From JAVBSN01 sp031556525 (GTDB lineage: Bacteria > Bacillota > Clostridia > Lachnospirales > Lachnospiraceae), in contig JAVBSS010000003.1 in NCBI GenBank assembly GCA_031556525.1, positions 1 through 64,000 on the forward strand: a DNA stretch of 64,000 bases, written 5' to 3'. A program made the translations under genes and the position numbers. Positions within the stretch are counted from its first letter, which is position 1, and each line of letters starts with the position of its first letter. The notes beneath the pieces are model-generated. The model ran no database searches, was not told the origin of the DNA, and saw only the letters and a program-made list of their open reading frames with translations. Below, piece by piece: positions 35,129-45,489 of the stretch.

Positions 35129-35947
35129 CTACCCACCATTTACAGTTATTACTTTCTTAGAAACAGACCAAAATAGTCTACTTATAATTATCATAATAAC
35201 AGACCACACAAATTGAACCAATATCATTTTGCCATAATCAGCCATATCTAAGTTCTTCCCTATAAGTATCTGTAATGGTGTGTTATAAATCGCTTGAAAA
35301 GGCATATATGTAACTATTTTTCGCAAAGTATCTGGAAAAAAAGCTAAAGGCACTGTTGCTCCTGATAATAACAACACTACCACCTCTTTCATAATATTAA
35401 TTCCCCATGGAGATTCTGTATATAGACATACTGTACTTATAAAAAAGTCTATAGAAAAATTAATCATTATAGCAATAACAACACTTATTATAAAAAATAT
35501 TATATTAACTCCTAATGCAATACTTCCTTTTGTAATAAAGTACACAACAACAAACGTAGGTAAAAACGTAATAATAAATGACGTTACAATACCTCCCGAG
35601 CATTGAAAAAACATATACACTTCAAAATCAATAGGCTTCAACATATTCAATATTATCTTTCCAGACTGAATATCTCTACCTATTTCCCATACAAGCCAAA
35701 CCTCCATCAAGCTAAACAATGCTGTAGCAAGAACAAGGTATATCATTGTATCATTAAAAGACATTCCATTTACTACTTCATTTGGACTTGAGGCATATAT
35801 CGCCCTCCACAAAAAGTAAACGAATATCAAATACACTATATTTCCTACAAGCGTAACTAAATAAGAGGATCTAAAGGATAATCCTTCTATGATTCCAGCT
35901 CTAGTAAGCGTAAGGTATCTTTTTAGCGAAAATCTCTTCCCTATCAT
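35129..35947 (-). CDS. ABC-2 family exporter permease, first subunit
   Basis: A 272-aa membrane protein with six helices and the lead-in 'KRYLTLTRAGIIEGLSFRSSY', similar in plan to its partner at 34312. Its ATG overlaps the ATPase stop by 4 bp (ATGA). Motif-like 'GRDIQSGKIILNMLKPIDFE' after the second helix is the conserved cytoplasmic loop of this family, probably contacting the ATPase. Confidence 0.86.
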   Translation of the reverse strand: MIGKRFSLKRYLTLTRAGIIEGLSFRSSYLVTLVGNIVYLIFVYFLWRAIYASSPNEVVNGMSFNDTMIYLVLATALFSLMEVWLVWEIGRDIQSGKIILNMLKPIDFEVYMFFQCSGGIVTSFIITFLPTFVVVYFITKGSIALGVNIIFFIISVVIAIMINFSIDFFISTVCLYTESPWGINIMKEVVVLLLSGATVPLAFFPDTLRKIVTYMPFQAIYNTPLQILIGKNLDMADYGKMILVQFVWSVIMIIISRLFWSVSKKVITVNGG

Positions 35948-37008
35948 ATAATACCTCGCTCATATATTTTCTTAATTACACTCTCTGTAGATATTTCTTG
36001 AAGTTTAATATCAACTATGGATTTGTATTCTTGTACAGAATTAACAACATCCATAAGTAATACTTCATCTTCATTTATTAACACATCAACCCACTCTTCA
36101 TTCACGTTCACGTTAGTTGATATTGCGTTTGGATATTTTTTTGAAATTATATCCTGTATATCATTAGTAATCACATTTAACTCATCATCACTATTTTCAA
36201 AGGAATCTTTACTAAACATAAACTTAGCAGTTCTATATGCCCCAAAGAAACTTCTTAAGTTATCAATGTTATTGTCATAGAGCATACTTCCTTTATCTAT
36301 AATAACTATACGTTCACAAAGTGCATCTACATCTCCCATATCGTGTGTAGTTAATATAACTGTTGTTCCTTTTTCTTTATTAAGAGCTTTTATCAGTTCT
36401 CTAATCTTACTCTTCATAGAAACATCTAAACCAATTGTCGGTTCATCCAGAAATACAACACTTGGATTATGTAAAAATGCTGCTAATATATCACATAAAG
36501 TTCTCTGTCCCAAAGACATCTGTCTTACAGGTTTACTATACAATTCACTTGCATTTACTAGTGAATCAAAGAATTCTAAATTATCATTATATGTCTTATC
36601 ATCAATACAATATATATCTTTAAGTATCTTAAATGATTCTATTACAGGTAGCGCCCACCACAACTGAGATCTCTGTCCAAATACAACACCAATGTCTGCA
36701 GCATTCCTTGTTCTATTTTTATAAGGAATCTTTCCATTCACTAAAATCTCACCATTAGTTGATTCTAGTACTCCTGTCATCATTTTAATAGTAGTACTCT
36801 TTCCAGCTCCGTTTGGTCCTAAATATCCTACAATCTCTCCTGGCATTATATCCATACTAATGTCATTCACTGCCACTAATGTACTATAATTCCTAGAAAA
36901 CAAATCCATTATAGAACCTCTAAGTCCTTCGCGCCTATTAAGAGTCTTATATTCTTTTCTAATATTTCTAATCTCTATTACTGGCCTTAGGCTATTTTGG
37001 TTATTCAT
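35944..37008 (-). CDS. ABC exporter ATP-binding protein (NatA/DrrA-like)
   Basis: A 354-aa ATPase, first gene of a three-gene exporter operon. Walker A is 'GYLGPNGAGKSTTIK' (about 62-76), the Q-loop region is 'GVVFGQRSQLWW', the signature is 'QMSLGQRTLCDI', Walker B is 'VVFLDEPTIGLDV' and the H-loop 'TTHDMGDVDAL'. The 'FGQRSQLWWALP' segment is characteristic of the ATPases paired with DUF990-type permeases. The C-terminal ~110 residues are an extra regulatory domain. AAGGGAT lies about 9 nt before ATG 37008. Confidence 0.92.
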   Translation of the reverse strand: MNNQNSLRPVIEIRNIRKEYKTLNRREGLRGSIMDLFSRNYSTLVAVNDISMDIMPGEIVGYLGPNGAGKSTTIKMMTGVLESTNGEILVNGKIPYKNRTRNAADIGVVFGQRSQLWWALPVIESFKILKDIYCIDDKTYNDNLEFFDSLVNASELYSKPVRQMSLGQRTLCDILAAFLHNPSVVFLDEPTIGLDVSMKSKIRELIKALNKEKGTTVILTTHDMGDVDALCERIVIIDKGSMLYDNNIDNLRSFFGAYRTAKFMFSKDSFENSDDELNVITNDIQDIISKKYPNAISTNVNVNEEWVDVLINEDEVLLMDVVNSVQEYKSIVDIKLQEISTESVIKKIYERGII

Positions 37009-37177
37009 TACTCCCCTATCCCTTACAATTGCTAAACACTACACTAGTTACATAGTATAACATAAACTAACCTATTATATAATCAAATACATATCTATGT
37101 CAACATTGCACCATTTAATAATTGTAATATATGACCAGTTCTTAATGCTACTTCCCAAAACATTTTATCACCTTTTG

Positions 37178-40100
37178 CTAACCATTGCAAAGACTATAAT
37201 TCATAGGCTCCACCTTCAAATACACGCTTGATCCACTGGACAGTCGCAAACTACCACGGTTAATATTCTTAAACAGTGCCATAAGTTCATATAAAAGCGT
37301 GACCTTCTTTTCTCTATTACAGATATTTTCATACCTATTATTAGTATTATAAGAAGCTTCATATCTTCCCATACAATCACCATTTCCGAACCTTATTTCT
37401 GCCTCTGTAATATCATTATCACTAATACATCCATATAGAATACTTATAGTTACATTATATAGAGCTTTCACAAACAACACAATTATCAAACCAACAAGCG
37501 ATATCATTATCATTATCACACTTGGCATTTCATTAAGCATATCGCTAGTCTTAGCTGCTATTCCTTTTACTCCACCGCTACTTGATGTTGAATCTGTTGT
37601 ACCAGTTGTATTAGTTGGATCTGTTGTATTTGTTGGATCTGTCGGTTCTGTTGGATCTGTTGAATCTGTTGGATCTATTGGTTGAACTGGTATCTCTTCA
37701 AATATTACTTGTATTGTATGTTCAGAAGTAACATTATTAAATGTATATTCTACTGAGTTTGTAGCAAATTCTACACCATCAACAATTATTGCACTAACTC
37801 TATATCCATCATTAGGAGTAAATCTATATGTGATATTTCCTTCTTCATCTACATTAGTTAATCCTGATGGTGATATTTTACCATTTGCACCTGCTGATGC
37901 ATTAATACCAAATTGATTATGCTTAAATATAACATTTATATTATGGTTTTCTGAAATATCAGTAATAGTATATGTATAGTTATCTAATGTAACTGGTATA
38001 CCATTATCTGTTACAGATTCTAAATAATATAATCTAGCTGGTGAAAAGTCTAGTGTAATATTACCTCCGTCAAGAATATAATTCTCTGTACCTGGCAATA
38101 CTTGACCTTCACCATCAAGGCTAACCATTACACCATATTGATTTACACCTACAATAGCATATGAAGAAAAATCTTGCACATACATTGATATATTTCTTCC
38201 ACTTCTATTAACTGCTATAAGTTCAATTGTACCATCATGTCTTTCATGAAGCACCCTTATATCTCTCACATTTTCCCAATCACTAGTTAATTCTAAATCA
38301 ACCTTAATAGGTCTATCAAGATGATTAATTTCTGTAGCTCCTTCAACATTACCATCAATAATCTGATATAATGATAAGTCCATTAAATCCATCTTTACCT
38401 TATTATGAATATTTGATGTTGCATATTGTGTAAATGCATTAATTGTATCTTGTCCACCTGAAAAATCATCAGATACCAGTCTAATCTCAACATGATTTCC
38501 TCCTGAAATAAGACCATACATCTCTTGCTCATTAATACTACTTCTTAAATATTGTTGATTAATACTTGCTATAGCCACTTGAGACTTATTAGCTGTTCCT
38601 ACTGATAGGGAGCCTTTTAAAACATGTATCACATACTCTTCTCCATCTATCCAAAAAACAATATCTGCTTGATTAATATTTTCACCTATTATAATGTTTC
38701 CGTTTTCATCAATAGTTATATTATTCTTAGGATCATCTTCTTCACCTGGAACTATTGGTTCTAAATATGAGATATTATTATAAGTAGGATTCTCTATATT
38801 ACCATCTACATGTATTCCATTTGAATCTGGTGGTATTATCATATGATAACTATTTCCATTATCATTATCAGGGAATGGCGTATTACCTGTATCCAAATCT
38901 CCTATTATAATTCCTGATTGCGGAGATGGATTATATCCTGTAGTAGTAAATCCTAATATTTCTCCATATACCATACCTTCTGAGGTATTAGCATAAGCTC
39001 TAAACTCATATTCTGTATTAGGATATAAGTTAGTAATAGTAGCCATTGTATCACTTGATAAAGAAACCTTCTCTTTTATAAATGTTAACTGACCCTTAAC
39101 TCTATATTCAAATCCTTTTTCTATTATATTTCCTGATTGAACTTTTCCGCTTAAACTTGCGCTTTCATACGTCACATTGTTCGAACCAATTGTTGTTACA
39201 CTAGTATTTTGCGTAATTTCAAATTTCTCTACACTTCCAGTTGTTATTCCACTTCTTGTTGTTGCAAAAGCATAATATTCATAGATAACATTTGTTTCTA
39301 ACCCATCTATAAATTTTGATATAGCATTATTATCTGTCACGTCAACTATTACTTTTGTATAATCAGTATCATCAACTTTCTTATACATAAATCCACTTTC
39401 AATATATCCATTATCAGTTGTATTTTCTGATCCTTTTATAATAGTACCATTTAATGTCGCTGACATATCAGTTGTTGATGTACTTGCGGAACCTGTCATA
39501 ACTGTAGGTCTAGTACTAACAACTACCGTAATTACCTTACTACTTTCACAATAATGATCTATCTCTGATCCAGTTGCTATTACCTTAGCAGTACCACTAT
39601 TTTGTATAGTAACAGTACCATCTGGATTAACCGATATTATACCACCATCTTTGCTTTCATTAGCTAAATCAAATGTAACATTACTACCTTCATTTGTTGA
39701 TACCATATCTAAGGTAAAATTGTCATCACCAGCAAACACATAATATGTTTCTGTTCCCACAAAGTCAACACCTATAGGATTAACTTTAACATTTCTTGTT
39801 AATGTATTTTTTAAATATGTTTGTGTAAATATATATTCATCGCCTATTGCTTTGTAATCCTTCTTAGGCGAACTTGCTTCATCATTAAACGAATAATTCG
39901 GCAAAGTCCAACTTGTTGGAGCTGTACCTAATGCACTATTGTATGATGTATTATCTCCTATTAATTTAAGTCCTCTATATTCACTAGAATTAGTATATGA
40001 TAATAGACTTGCTTCGTTAGCATTTTCATCATCTGTAGCATCTATATCACTAATATTAGAAACACTAAAATCTAGAATAGGATATACATCTGTATAAGTT

Positions 40101-43100
40101 ACAGTAACTGTTCCATTAGTTGTATAACCACTAATTTTCGAATCATAGTATACTGTTCCTGTATATACTCCACCTATTTCAGTAGTTGACGTCTTCACCC
40201 AAACTATATCTGTTACACCTGCTGGTTTAGTAATTAGATTTGTTGTAAGTGCTGCCTGTTTATCTGTGGCATCTGCTTTAACGTTAACGACTTTATTCGC
40301 TATTACAGGTTTATCTCCCTGTGCTACCTTTATGCTAAATGTTGCTGGAATACTCTTGCAATCACCCGCCTCTACTGTATCATTTGGTTGCTCTATAGCT
40401 GTTATAACAAAAGTATACGTTGCAATATCTGCAGTAACAGTTCCTGAAATCACTCCTGTGTCTCCATCAAGTGTTAATCCTGCTGGAAGACTTCCACTAG
40501 TCAATGCATATTTATATTTTTTTGTACCATTTGTAGCCCCAACCGTAATTATATAATTAGCCGCATATTTTGTATCAGCTAAAGCAGTCCCAGTAAATTG
40601 CATATTATCTCGTTTCCACTCTGCATATACTGTTGCTCCACTATCACCTAATTTATCACTACTTGTAATTGCTCTTAAAACATTACCCTCTTTAATTCTC
40701 CAAGCCACAAAACTCCAACCATTTTTAGTTGGTGTAGTATTTCCTGTACCATAATTTGATAATACTGTTGATATTAATGTTCCATTTAATCCTTTTAATT
40801 TATCTTCTTTTCCCTTAACTCCACCGTTAGGATCTAATGTTAATGTTACATCTCCTAATTTCCATTTTGCATATAAAGTTTGATTTGTCGTCATAGTTGT
40901 AGTACCCAATGAAGTTGTTGCACCTAAATTCGTACACCATTCAACAAAATCATATCCTGCTCTTGTTGGAATCTCTACGTTCTTCACTGCTGTTGTAAGT
41001 AAAGTTCCTTCTGGCACATTAAATGAAGGCGGATTATTAGTAAAACTGCCACCGTTTGCATTAAATGATAATAGATGTCTACTGCTATTCCATCTACCAT
41101 ATACAGCTAAATCACCTGCAACTGTTGTTGTTACTGTTACCGCACTTCCACCTGTTGATGCAGAAGTTGTATACCAATTTACAAAATATTTATCATCATT
41201 AGCATCTACTGGTGCTGCTGGTAATACACTTATCTTCGTTCCTGTTAAAACATATTGTGTATTATATACTGTAGTAGTATCACTCAAGTTTGTATAATAG
41301 GTAACCTTATTAGTAGTACATGTTTTAGTGCTCTTATTACCACATTCATCCCATGCTGTAATTATTAACTTACTTCCATCTTGAGGAATATCTACATTAA
41401 TAATAGCTTCTGGACGTACTGTAGTTAACGTTACCACTGGCAACTCTACAAGAGTTGCACCTTCTTTACTTATCTGATATTTTTGAACACCGCTTAGGCT
41501 ATCACTTATTGTCACTTTTGCTTTACCAAATGCTGTATCATCTGGTTGCACGTCTATAGTTGGCGCTACACTATCATCTACAACATCAAATGGTAATGTC
41601 GAACTAATTGATTTGACACCATTCACATCTGTAACTGTTAATGTTAATGTATACCTTCCTATAATTGAATCTGCATTTATTTTTATACTAGGTGGATTAC
41701 TTGATTGATCTCCGAGCTCAACCTTCTTCTCCACCATGACCTTTTCATTTTGATCCCTTATTACATACTCCCACACAACAATAGGAACACTATCGTCTAC
41801 TGGCGCGGACGCATCCTTAAACGTAACTTCTACCTCTTTATTCTTATCCTCACCAACTAAATGTTGTCTGTGAATAGATATAATCTGCTGATAAGTTGCA
41901 GATTCGTCGCCAGCATCTTTACCTACTATAGTAAATTTAGCTACTGGAGCTGTTAATGTAGGTGGATTAACATCCTTTGTACTCCATCCATTACTATTAG
42001 CTATATACTCTGCAATAGCTTTTATATAATCTGCATCAGTCGCGTAGAACACATTATCAGAACCAATACTGTCCGCAATACTTCCAAATGCATTCATTCC
42101 ATTTTGACCATCATCCACTGTACTTATATATTGAACTTCATCATTGATGAGTCTTAGAATACCTTCATTATATTCAGCCCTACTCTCAGGTAGTTCTGGA
42201 TTATTATCAGCTAGATTTATAAAAAACCTATTAACTGTATCTGCATCACTTCTATCTTGAGCAAATTGTGAATTTCTTATTGCTTCAAATGTATCTGTTT
42301 GATAACTCATAACAAGATCTGAATATATAAAATATGAAGTTGTCTCACAGTTGTGACCTGAGTATGCTACTATCGGTCCAAATCCATTATAATTAGTATA
42401 AGGGAATGCGCTTGTATCTATAGCAACATTAGTAAATAAGGCTTTTGAAGTACCCAACGTACCATTTCCATCAAGATAATCCTGTTGTTGAACTGTTATC
42501 TTATCTGTAGTGAAATCTACAAATATTTTCGACTTCTTACTTGTAGTATTCAACGCGAAAGCCGTCGATGTTACTAAAGTCTTACTACAACCAGCTAATC
42601 CGCTAGATGTGTCGTTGTGAATCTGTGTTGGTGTTTGATTTCCACTTAATCTGTATATGTATACAGTTCCACTCGATGCATCATTAAACTTAAAATACAA
42701 TATGTATCCTTGTAACATTCCATTCTTATCTATACCTGCATTAACCAAAAATCCTGCTCCATCTAAAGAGTGAACTTTAACATTCTGTGCATCAATATCA
42801 AAAGATATACTTTTTTTACTTCTAGTTGTAACTGGATAAAATAAGAAATCCTTATATGCGGGTGTAGGATATCCAACAAAATACATGCTAGCTTTACCAT
42901 ATGAGTCTACGCTTGAATAAATGTGAGATTCCATATTTCCAACATTACCTGCTGTATAATTCATTAATCCAGAACTAAATGCTTCTGGTATGGTAAATAA
43001 TACACTTTTTGCCGCCGCATCATCTAATGTTGTTACCGTACTACCTATCTTACCTACATTCTTAGCGGCTGTTAAAATATTAGCGGCTGTAAGATATGAT

Positions 43101-43528
43101 GTCATGTAATAATAATATGGTCTTCTTCCACTATAATCATTCCAGTTAGTTGGTGTATATGTAGAAGGATTACCTGTTGCTCCATAATGATCATACACAT
43201 GCCAATCAGTTAAATCTACTGTATCAATCTTAATACCTGCTTTTGATATTCTAACATCTGTTATATTAATATCTGCACCATTAGTATTATAATTCTTCTG
43301 TAATTCCTCTGCTAACGCTTGCTTAAAATCTTCATATGTACCTGAGTAATCAGCACAGGTATTAACAATAATGTCAACCTTAGGATTAGGATTGATAATC
43401 TCTGCTGCAAGTGTAGAAACGCAAGGCAAAGCAATGACAACACTCATAACCATTGCCATTATCCCTACTCCTATCCGTTTAATATTTCTCCTATTTAGTT
43501 TCTTTCGTCTAATCCTTTGTATTTTCAT
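37178..43528 (-). CDS. Giant surface protein with InlB-type repeats and a C-terminal membrane anchor
   Basis: A 2116-aa exported protein. A long basic N-terminus precedes the signal helix ('IGVGIMAMVMSVVIALP'), cleaved near 'TLAAE'. Roughly 45-700 is a large unassigned ectodomain including a concanavalin-like stretch and Ig-like parts. About 740-960 holds three Listeria-Bacteroides (InlB B) repeats ('LLSFNANGGSF', 'LTLDPNGGVKG', 'YAKWKLGD'). A putative-Ig domain follows ('YALTSGSLPAGLTLDGDTG'), then fibronectin-like repeats ('YPNTEYEFRAYANTSEG') and more beta domains. A Pro/Thr/Asp/Asn repeat stalk ('DPTDSTDPTEPTDPTNTTD') leads to 'AAKTSD' and one helix ('VIMIMISLVGLIIVLFV'). Unlike a sortase signal, about 85 further residues follow the helix. 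Probably an adhesin or fibre-binding protein, anchored by its last helix. Confidence 0.85.
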   Translation of the reverse strand: MKIQRIRRKKLNRRNIKRIGVGIMAMVMSVVIALPCVSTLAAEIINPNPKVDIIVNTCADYSGTYEDFKQALAEELQKNYNTNGADINITDVRISKAGIKIDTVDLTDWHVYDHYGATGNPSTYTPTNWNDYSGRRPYYYYMTSYLTAANILTAAKNVGKIGSTVTTLDDAAAKSVLFTIPEAFSSGLMNYTAGNVGNMESHIYSSVDSYGKASMYFVGYPTPAYKDFLFYPVTTRSKKSISFDIDAQNVKVHSLDGAGFLVNAGIDKNGMLQGYILYFKFNDASSGTVYIYRLSGNQTPTQIHNDTSSGLAGCSKTLVTSTAFALNTTSKKSKIFVDFTTDKITVQQQDYLDGNGTLGTSKALFTNVAIDTSAFPYTNYNGFGPIVAYSGHNCETTSYFIYSDLVMSYQTDTFEAIRNSQFAQDRSDADTVNRFFINLADNNPELPESRAEYNEGILRLINDEVQYISTVDDGQNGMNAFGSIADSIGSDNVFYATDADYIKAIAEYIANSNGWSTKDVNPPTLTAPVAKFTIVGKDAGDESATYQQIISIHRQHLVGEDKNKEVEVTFKDASAPVDDSVPIVVWEYVIRDQNEKVMVEKKVELGDQSSNPPSIKINADSIIGRYTLTLTVTDVNGVKSISSTLPFDVVDDSVAPTIDVQPDDTAFGKAKVTISDSLSGVQKYQISKEGATLVELPVVTLTTVRPEAIINVDIPQDGSKLIITAWDECGNKSTKTCTTNKVTYYTNLSDTTTVYNTQYVLTGTKISVLPAAPVDANDDKYFVNWYTTSASTGGSAVTVTTTVAGDLAVYGRWNSSRHLLSFNANGGSFTNNPPSFNVPEGTLLTTAVKNVEIPTRAGYDFVEWCTNLGATTSLGTTTMTTNQTLYAKWKLGDVTLTLDPNGGVKGKEDKLKGLNGTLISTVLSNYGTGNTTPTKNGWSFVAWRIKEGNVLRAITSSDKLGDSGATVYAEWKRDNMQFTGTALADTKYAANYIITVGATNGTKKYKYALTSGSLPAGLTLDGDTGVISGTVTADIATYTFVITAIEQPNDTVEAGDCKSIPATFSIKVAQGDKPVIANKVVNVKADATDKQAALTTNLITKPAGVTDIVWVKTSTTEIGGVYTGTVYYDSKISGYTTNGTVTVTYTDVYPILDFSVSNISDIDATDDENANEASLLSYTNSSEYRGLKLIGDNTSYNSALGTAPTSWTLPNYSFNDEASSPKKDYKAIGDEYIFTQTYLKNTLTRNVKVNPIGVDFVGTETYYVFAGDDNFTLDMVSTNEGSNVTFDLANESKDGGIISVNPDGTVTIQNSGTAKVIATGSEIDHYCESSKVITVVVSTRPTVMTGSASTSTTDMSATLNGTIIKGSENTTDNGYIESGFMYKKVDDTDYTKVIVDVTDNNAISKFIDGLETNVIYEYYAFATTRSGITTGSVEKFEITQNTSVTTIGSNNVTYESASLSGKVQSGNIIEKGFEYRVKGQLTFIKEKVSLSSDTMATITNLYPNTEYEFRAYANTSEGMVYGEILGFTTTGYNPSPQSGIIIGDLDTGNTPFPDNDNGNSYHMIIPPDSNGIHVDGNIENPTYNNISYLEPIVPGEEDDPKNNITIDENGNIIIGENINQADIVFWIDGEEYVIHVLKGSLSVGTANKSQVAIASINQQYLRSSINEQEMYGLISGGNHVEIRLVSDDFSGGQDTINAFTQYATSNIHNKVKMDLMDLSLYQIIDGNVEGATEINHLDRPIKVDLELTSDWENVRDIRVLHERHDGTIELIAVNRSGRNISMYVQDFSSYAIVGVNQYGVMVSLDGEGQVLPGTENYILDGGNITLDFSPARLYYLESVTDNGIPVTLDNYTYTITDISENHNINVIFKHNQFGINASAGANGKISPSGLTNVDEEGNITYRFTPNDGYRVSAIIVDGVEFATNSVEYTFNNVTSEHTIQVIFEEIPVQPIDPTDSTDPTEPTDPTNTTDPTNTTGTTDSTSSSGGVKGIAAKTSDMLNEMPSVIMIMISLVGLIIVLFVKALYNVTISILYGCISDNDITEAEIRFGNGDCMGRYEASYNTNNRYENICNREKKVTLLYELMALFKNINRGSLRLSSGSSVYLKVEPMNYSLCNG

Positions 43529-43660
43529 AAAACACCCCTATATTTCTGTAATCTATATATTTTTTTCTACACCTAATTATTTCAAGATAATATTGATATG
43601 TAATATTAACACAAACATTGTGACAAAAGCGTGACAATACTACACTTATTTACAATTTTT

Positions 43661-44515
43661 TTAATTTTGTTCCAAAACAACTCTTTCTATATATAAATCA
43701 TAATTTTTTCTAGTCATAACGGTCCATTTTACAAGAGTTTTCTTATCGCCTACTATTTCCAGAGCAGTTATACACCTAGGATGAACACAACTACCTACAT
43801 TGTAATAGCCTTCATTTTTTTTCGAAAAATAGGTGCGATGAGTATGTCCCGCTACTATTTCCATATTGTTTTCTTTTGCAAAGTTTATTAACCTATTATC
43901 TACAGCATCCTTATTTTCTTGTTTTCCCTCTCCACCTATCGGAGCTTTAAATCCTATAATCTCCAACGGATGCCACAAATACCTAACCAAAAATCTAGAA
44001 ATCATCCAAAATGTGCTATTCATAGGATCAACCTGATGACCATGTACAAGCAATATTTCTTTATCCATATTATTATTTTTAAGCAAGATAGCCTCTTCAA
44101 CATTAATATCAGGAAACATTTCTATATCACATCTCCCTACTTCATTGTAACATTTACATAATTCTGTTTTGACAAACTCTTTATTCCTCTTAACTATATC
44201 ATGATTTCCATATACCATATAAAATCTATTATCTTCATACAATCTGCTCATTTGCCAAAACGAATCAGAGTGACAATTCACTATATTTGACATACTTCTA
44301 TTTTCCCATAGTTCATCTCCATCACCTAACTCAATATATGTAAATCCTTGGTTATAGTAGTAATCAAGTGCTACAAAAAATAGATTTTGATTAGGCATGA
44401 AATTATCCCCCCAATTACCTTGACCTCTATGGCAATCGCTTAATACCACTATTTTCGAATCATTATCACATTCTATTATCTTTGTATGTTTATAAGCCTT
44501 CTCCATTTTAGACAT
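43661..44515 (-). CDS. Calcineurin-like metallophosphoesterase
   Basis: A 284-aa dimetal phosphoesterase. Metal ligands are seen in 'VVLSDCHRG' (D-x-H), 'ELGDGDELWENRS' (G-D-x-D), 'MVYGNHDIV' (G-N-H-D), 'LLVHGHQVDP' and 'VAGHTHRTYF' (G-H-x-H). The long spacing and 'GHQVDPMNSTFW' resemble the LpxH/YbbF-like UDP-glucosamine hydrolase branch, but Gram-positives lack lipid A, so the substrate is unknown. ATG 44515 is chosen for its GGAGA site 7 nt upstream; the open frame extends 8 codons to a TTG. Single gene. Confidence 0.85.
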   Translation of the reverse strand: MSKMEKAYKHTKIIECDNDSKIVVLSDCHRGQGNWGDNFMPNQNLFFVALDYYYNQGFTYIELGDGDELWENRSMSNIVNCHSDSFWQMSRLYEDNRFYMVYGNHDIVKRNKEFVKTELCKCYNEVGRCDIEMFPDINVEEAILLKNNNMDKEILLVHGHQVDPMNSTFWMISRFLVRYLWHPLEIIGFKAPIGGEGKQENKDAVDNRLINFAKENNMEIVAGHTHRTYFSKKNEGYYNVGSCVHPRCITALEIVGDKKTLVKWTVMTRKNYDLYIERVVLEQN

Positions 44516-44580
44516 ATTACAATCTCCTATCTTAATCAACTATTCATCTTAATATATTTACTATAATCCCATATGCAAAA

Positions 44581-44613
44581 ACAAACAGCCTAACAAAGAA
44601 TTAGACTGTTTGT
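44581..44613 (-). terminator. Terminator of the zinc-ribbon/TPM operon
   Basis: A 13-bp stem with one G-U pair (44581-44593 with 44601-44613), then five T on the minus strand. Confidence 0.8.
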
Positions 44614-44649
44614 ATATATTATAATATTCAATAATTGTTATATAGTTCC

Positions 44650-45489
44650 CTAAAAGCGACCTCCGCCTCCGCCATGGCTTCCACCACCGCCACCGCCTCC
44701 GCCGCCACTTCCACTTGACGAACTTTCTATTCTACGCGACGTTGTGTGTTTACTCAAGAAAACATTTTCATCTTTTTTAATTTTTGCGTTACCAGACTCA
44801 ATATATGTATCTTTATTAACCGTAACTTTACCCGCCTTAACTTTTAGATTACATAAAAGAAATATAGCTGCTGCTACAAATCCTATCATAAACTTAATAT
44901 ACCAAGGCAACGTTGCACCTATAAACCCTAGGCCTGTCATATTTTTATACACACCTTTTATGTACGTATTACTTGCTTTATAAGGATTCACTCTAAGATT
45001 CACTTTGATATCATCAATCAAATTATCCCTTTTTGTAGCACTGCACTTATAATATGGATCTCCCCAAAGTTCCATCCACGCATATCCATCATAGTAATTT
45101 GCCACAAATATAACGCCATCTTTATCCTCATTATCCCAACCAAAGTTATGTTCTACATAAAAGTCTTGTGTCCATTTCTCAATAATATCATAATTATCAT
45201 AACTATAGTTTGCTGTTCCATTTCCAATATCTTCATCTAATAAAACTAGCACAATATCAAAACCTAATTTCTGTTCATATTTACTTATCGTTTCTTCTAA
45301 TCTAGTCTTTTCTATGCTACTAAGCTCATTAGCATAATCAAATATTCTGTCTTCCGTGTCACATGCTATATTCTCCCTCTCAGGTGTAGTAACCGTTGAT
45401 CTATATGACATATACACTCCAAAATATATCATAAATAGAATCGCCGTAATACTTAGTGATGTTATTATAAATATTTTAAACCCTTTCAT
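44650..45489 (-). CDS. TPM-domain membrane protein with Gly-rich tail
   Basis: A 279-aa protein with an N-terminal helix (about 5-25) and a second helix near 195-215. Between them lies an extracellular TPM (TLP18.3/Psb32/MOLO-1) domain ('DYANELSSIEKTRLEETISK', 'IVLVLLDEDIG', 'GVIFVANYYDGYAWMELWG'). The cytoplasmic tail ends in a run of Gly with a His ('SGSGGGGGGGGGSHGGGG'), as in YgcG-type proteins. TPM proteins are linked to assembly or repair of membrane complexes. The ATG follows directly on the stop of the zinc-ribbon gene, with GGAGGTG inside that gene, so the two are translationally coupled. Confidence 0.82.
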   Translation of the reverse strand: MKGFKIFIITSLSITAILFMIYFGVYMSYRSTVTTPERENIACDTEDRIFDYANELSSIEKTRLEETISKYEQKLGFDIVLVLLDEDIGNGTANYSYDNYDIIEKWTQDFYVEHNFGWDNEDKDGVIFVANYYDGYAWMELWGDPYYKCSATKRDNLIDDIKVNLRVNPYKASNTYIKGVYKNMTGLGFIGATLPWYIKFMIGFVAAAIFLLCNLKVKAGKVTVNKDTYIESGNAKIKKDENVFLSKHTTSRRIESSSSGSGGGGGGGGGSHGGGGGRF

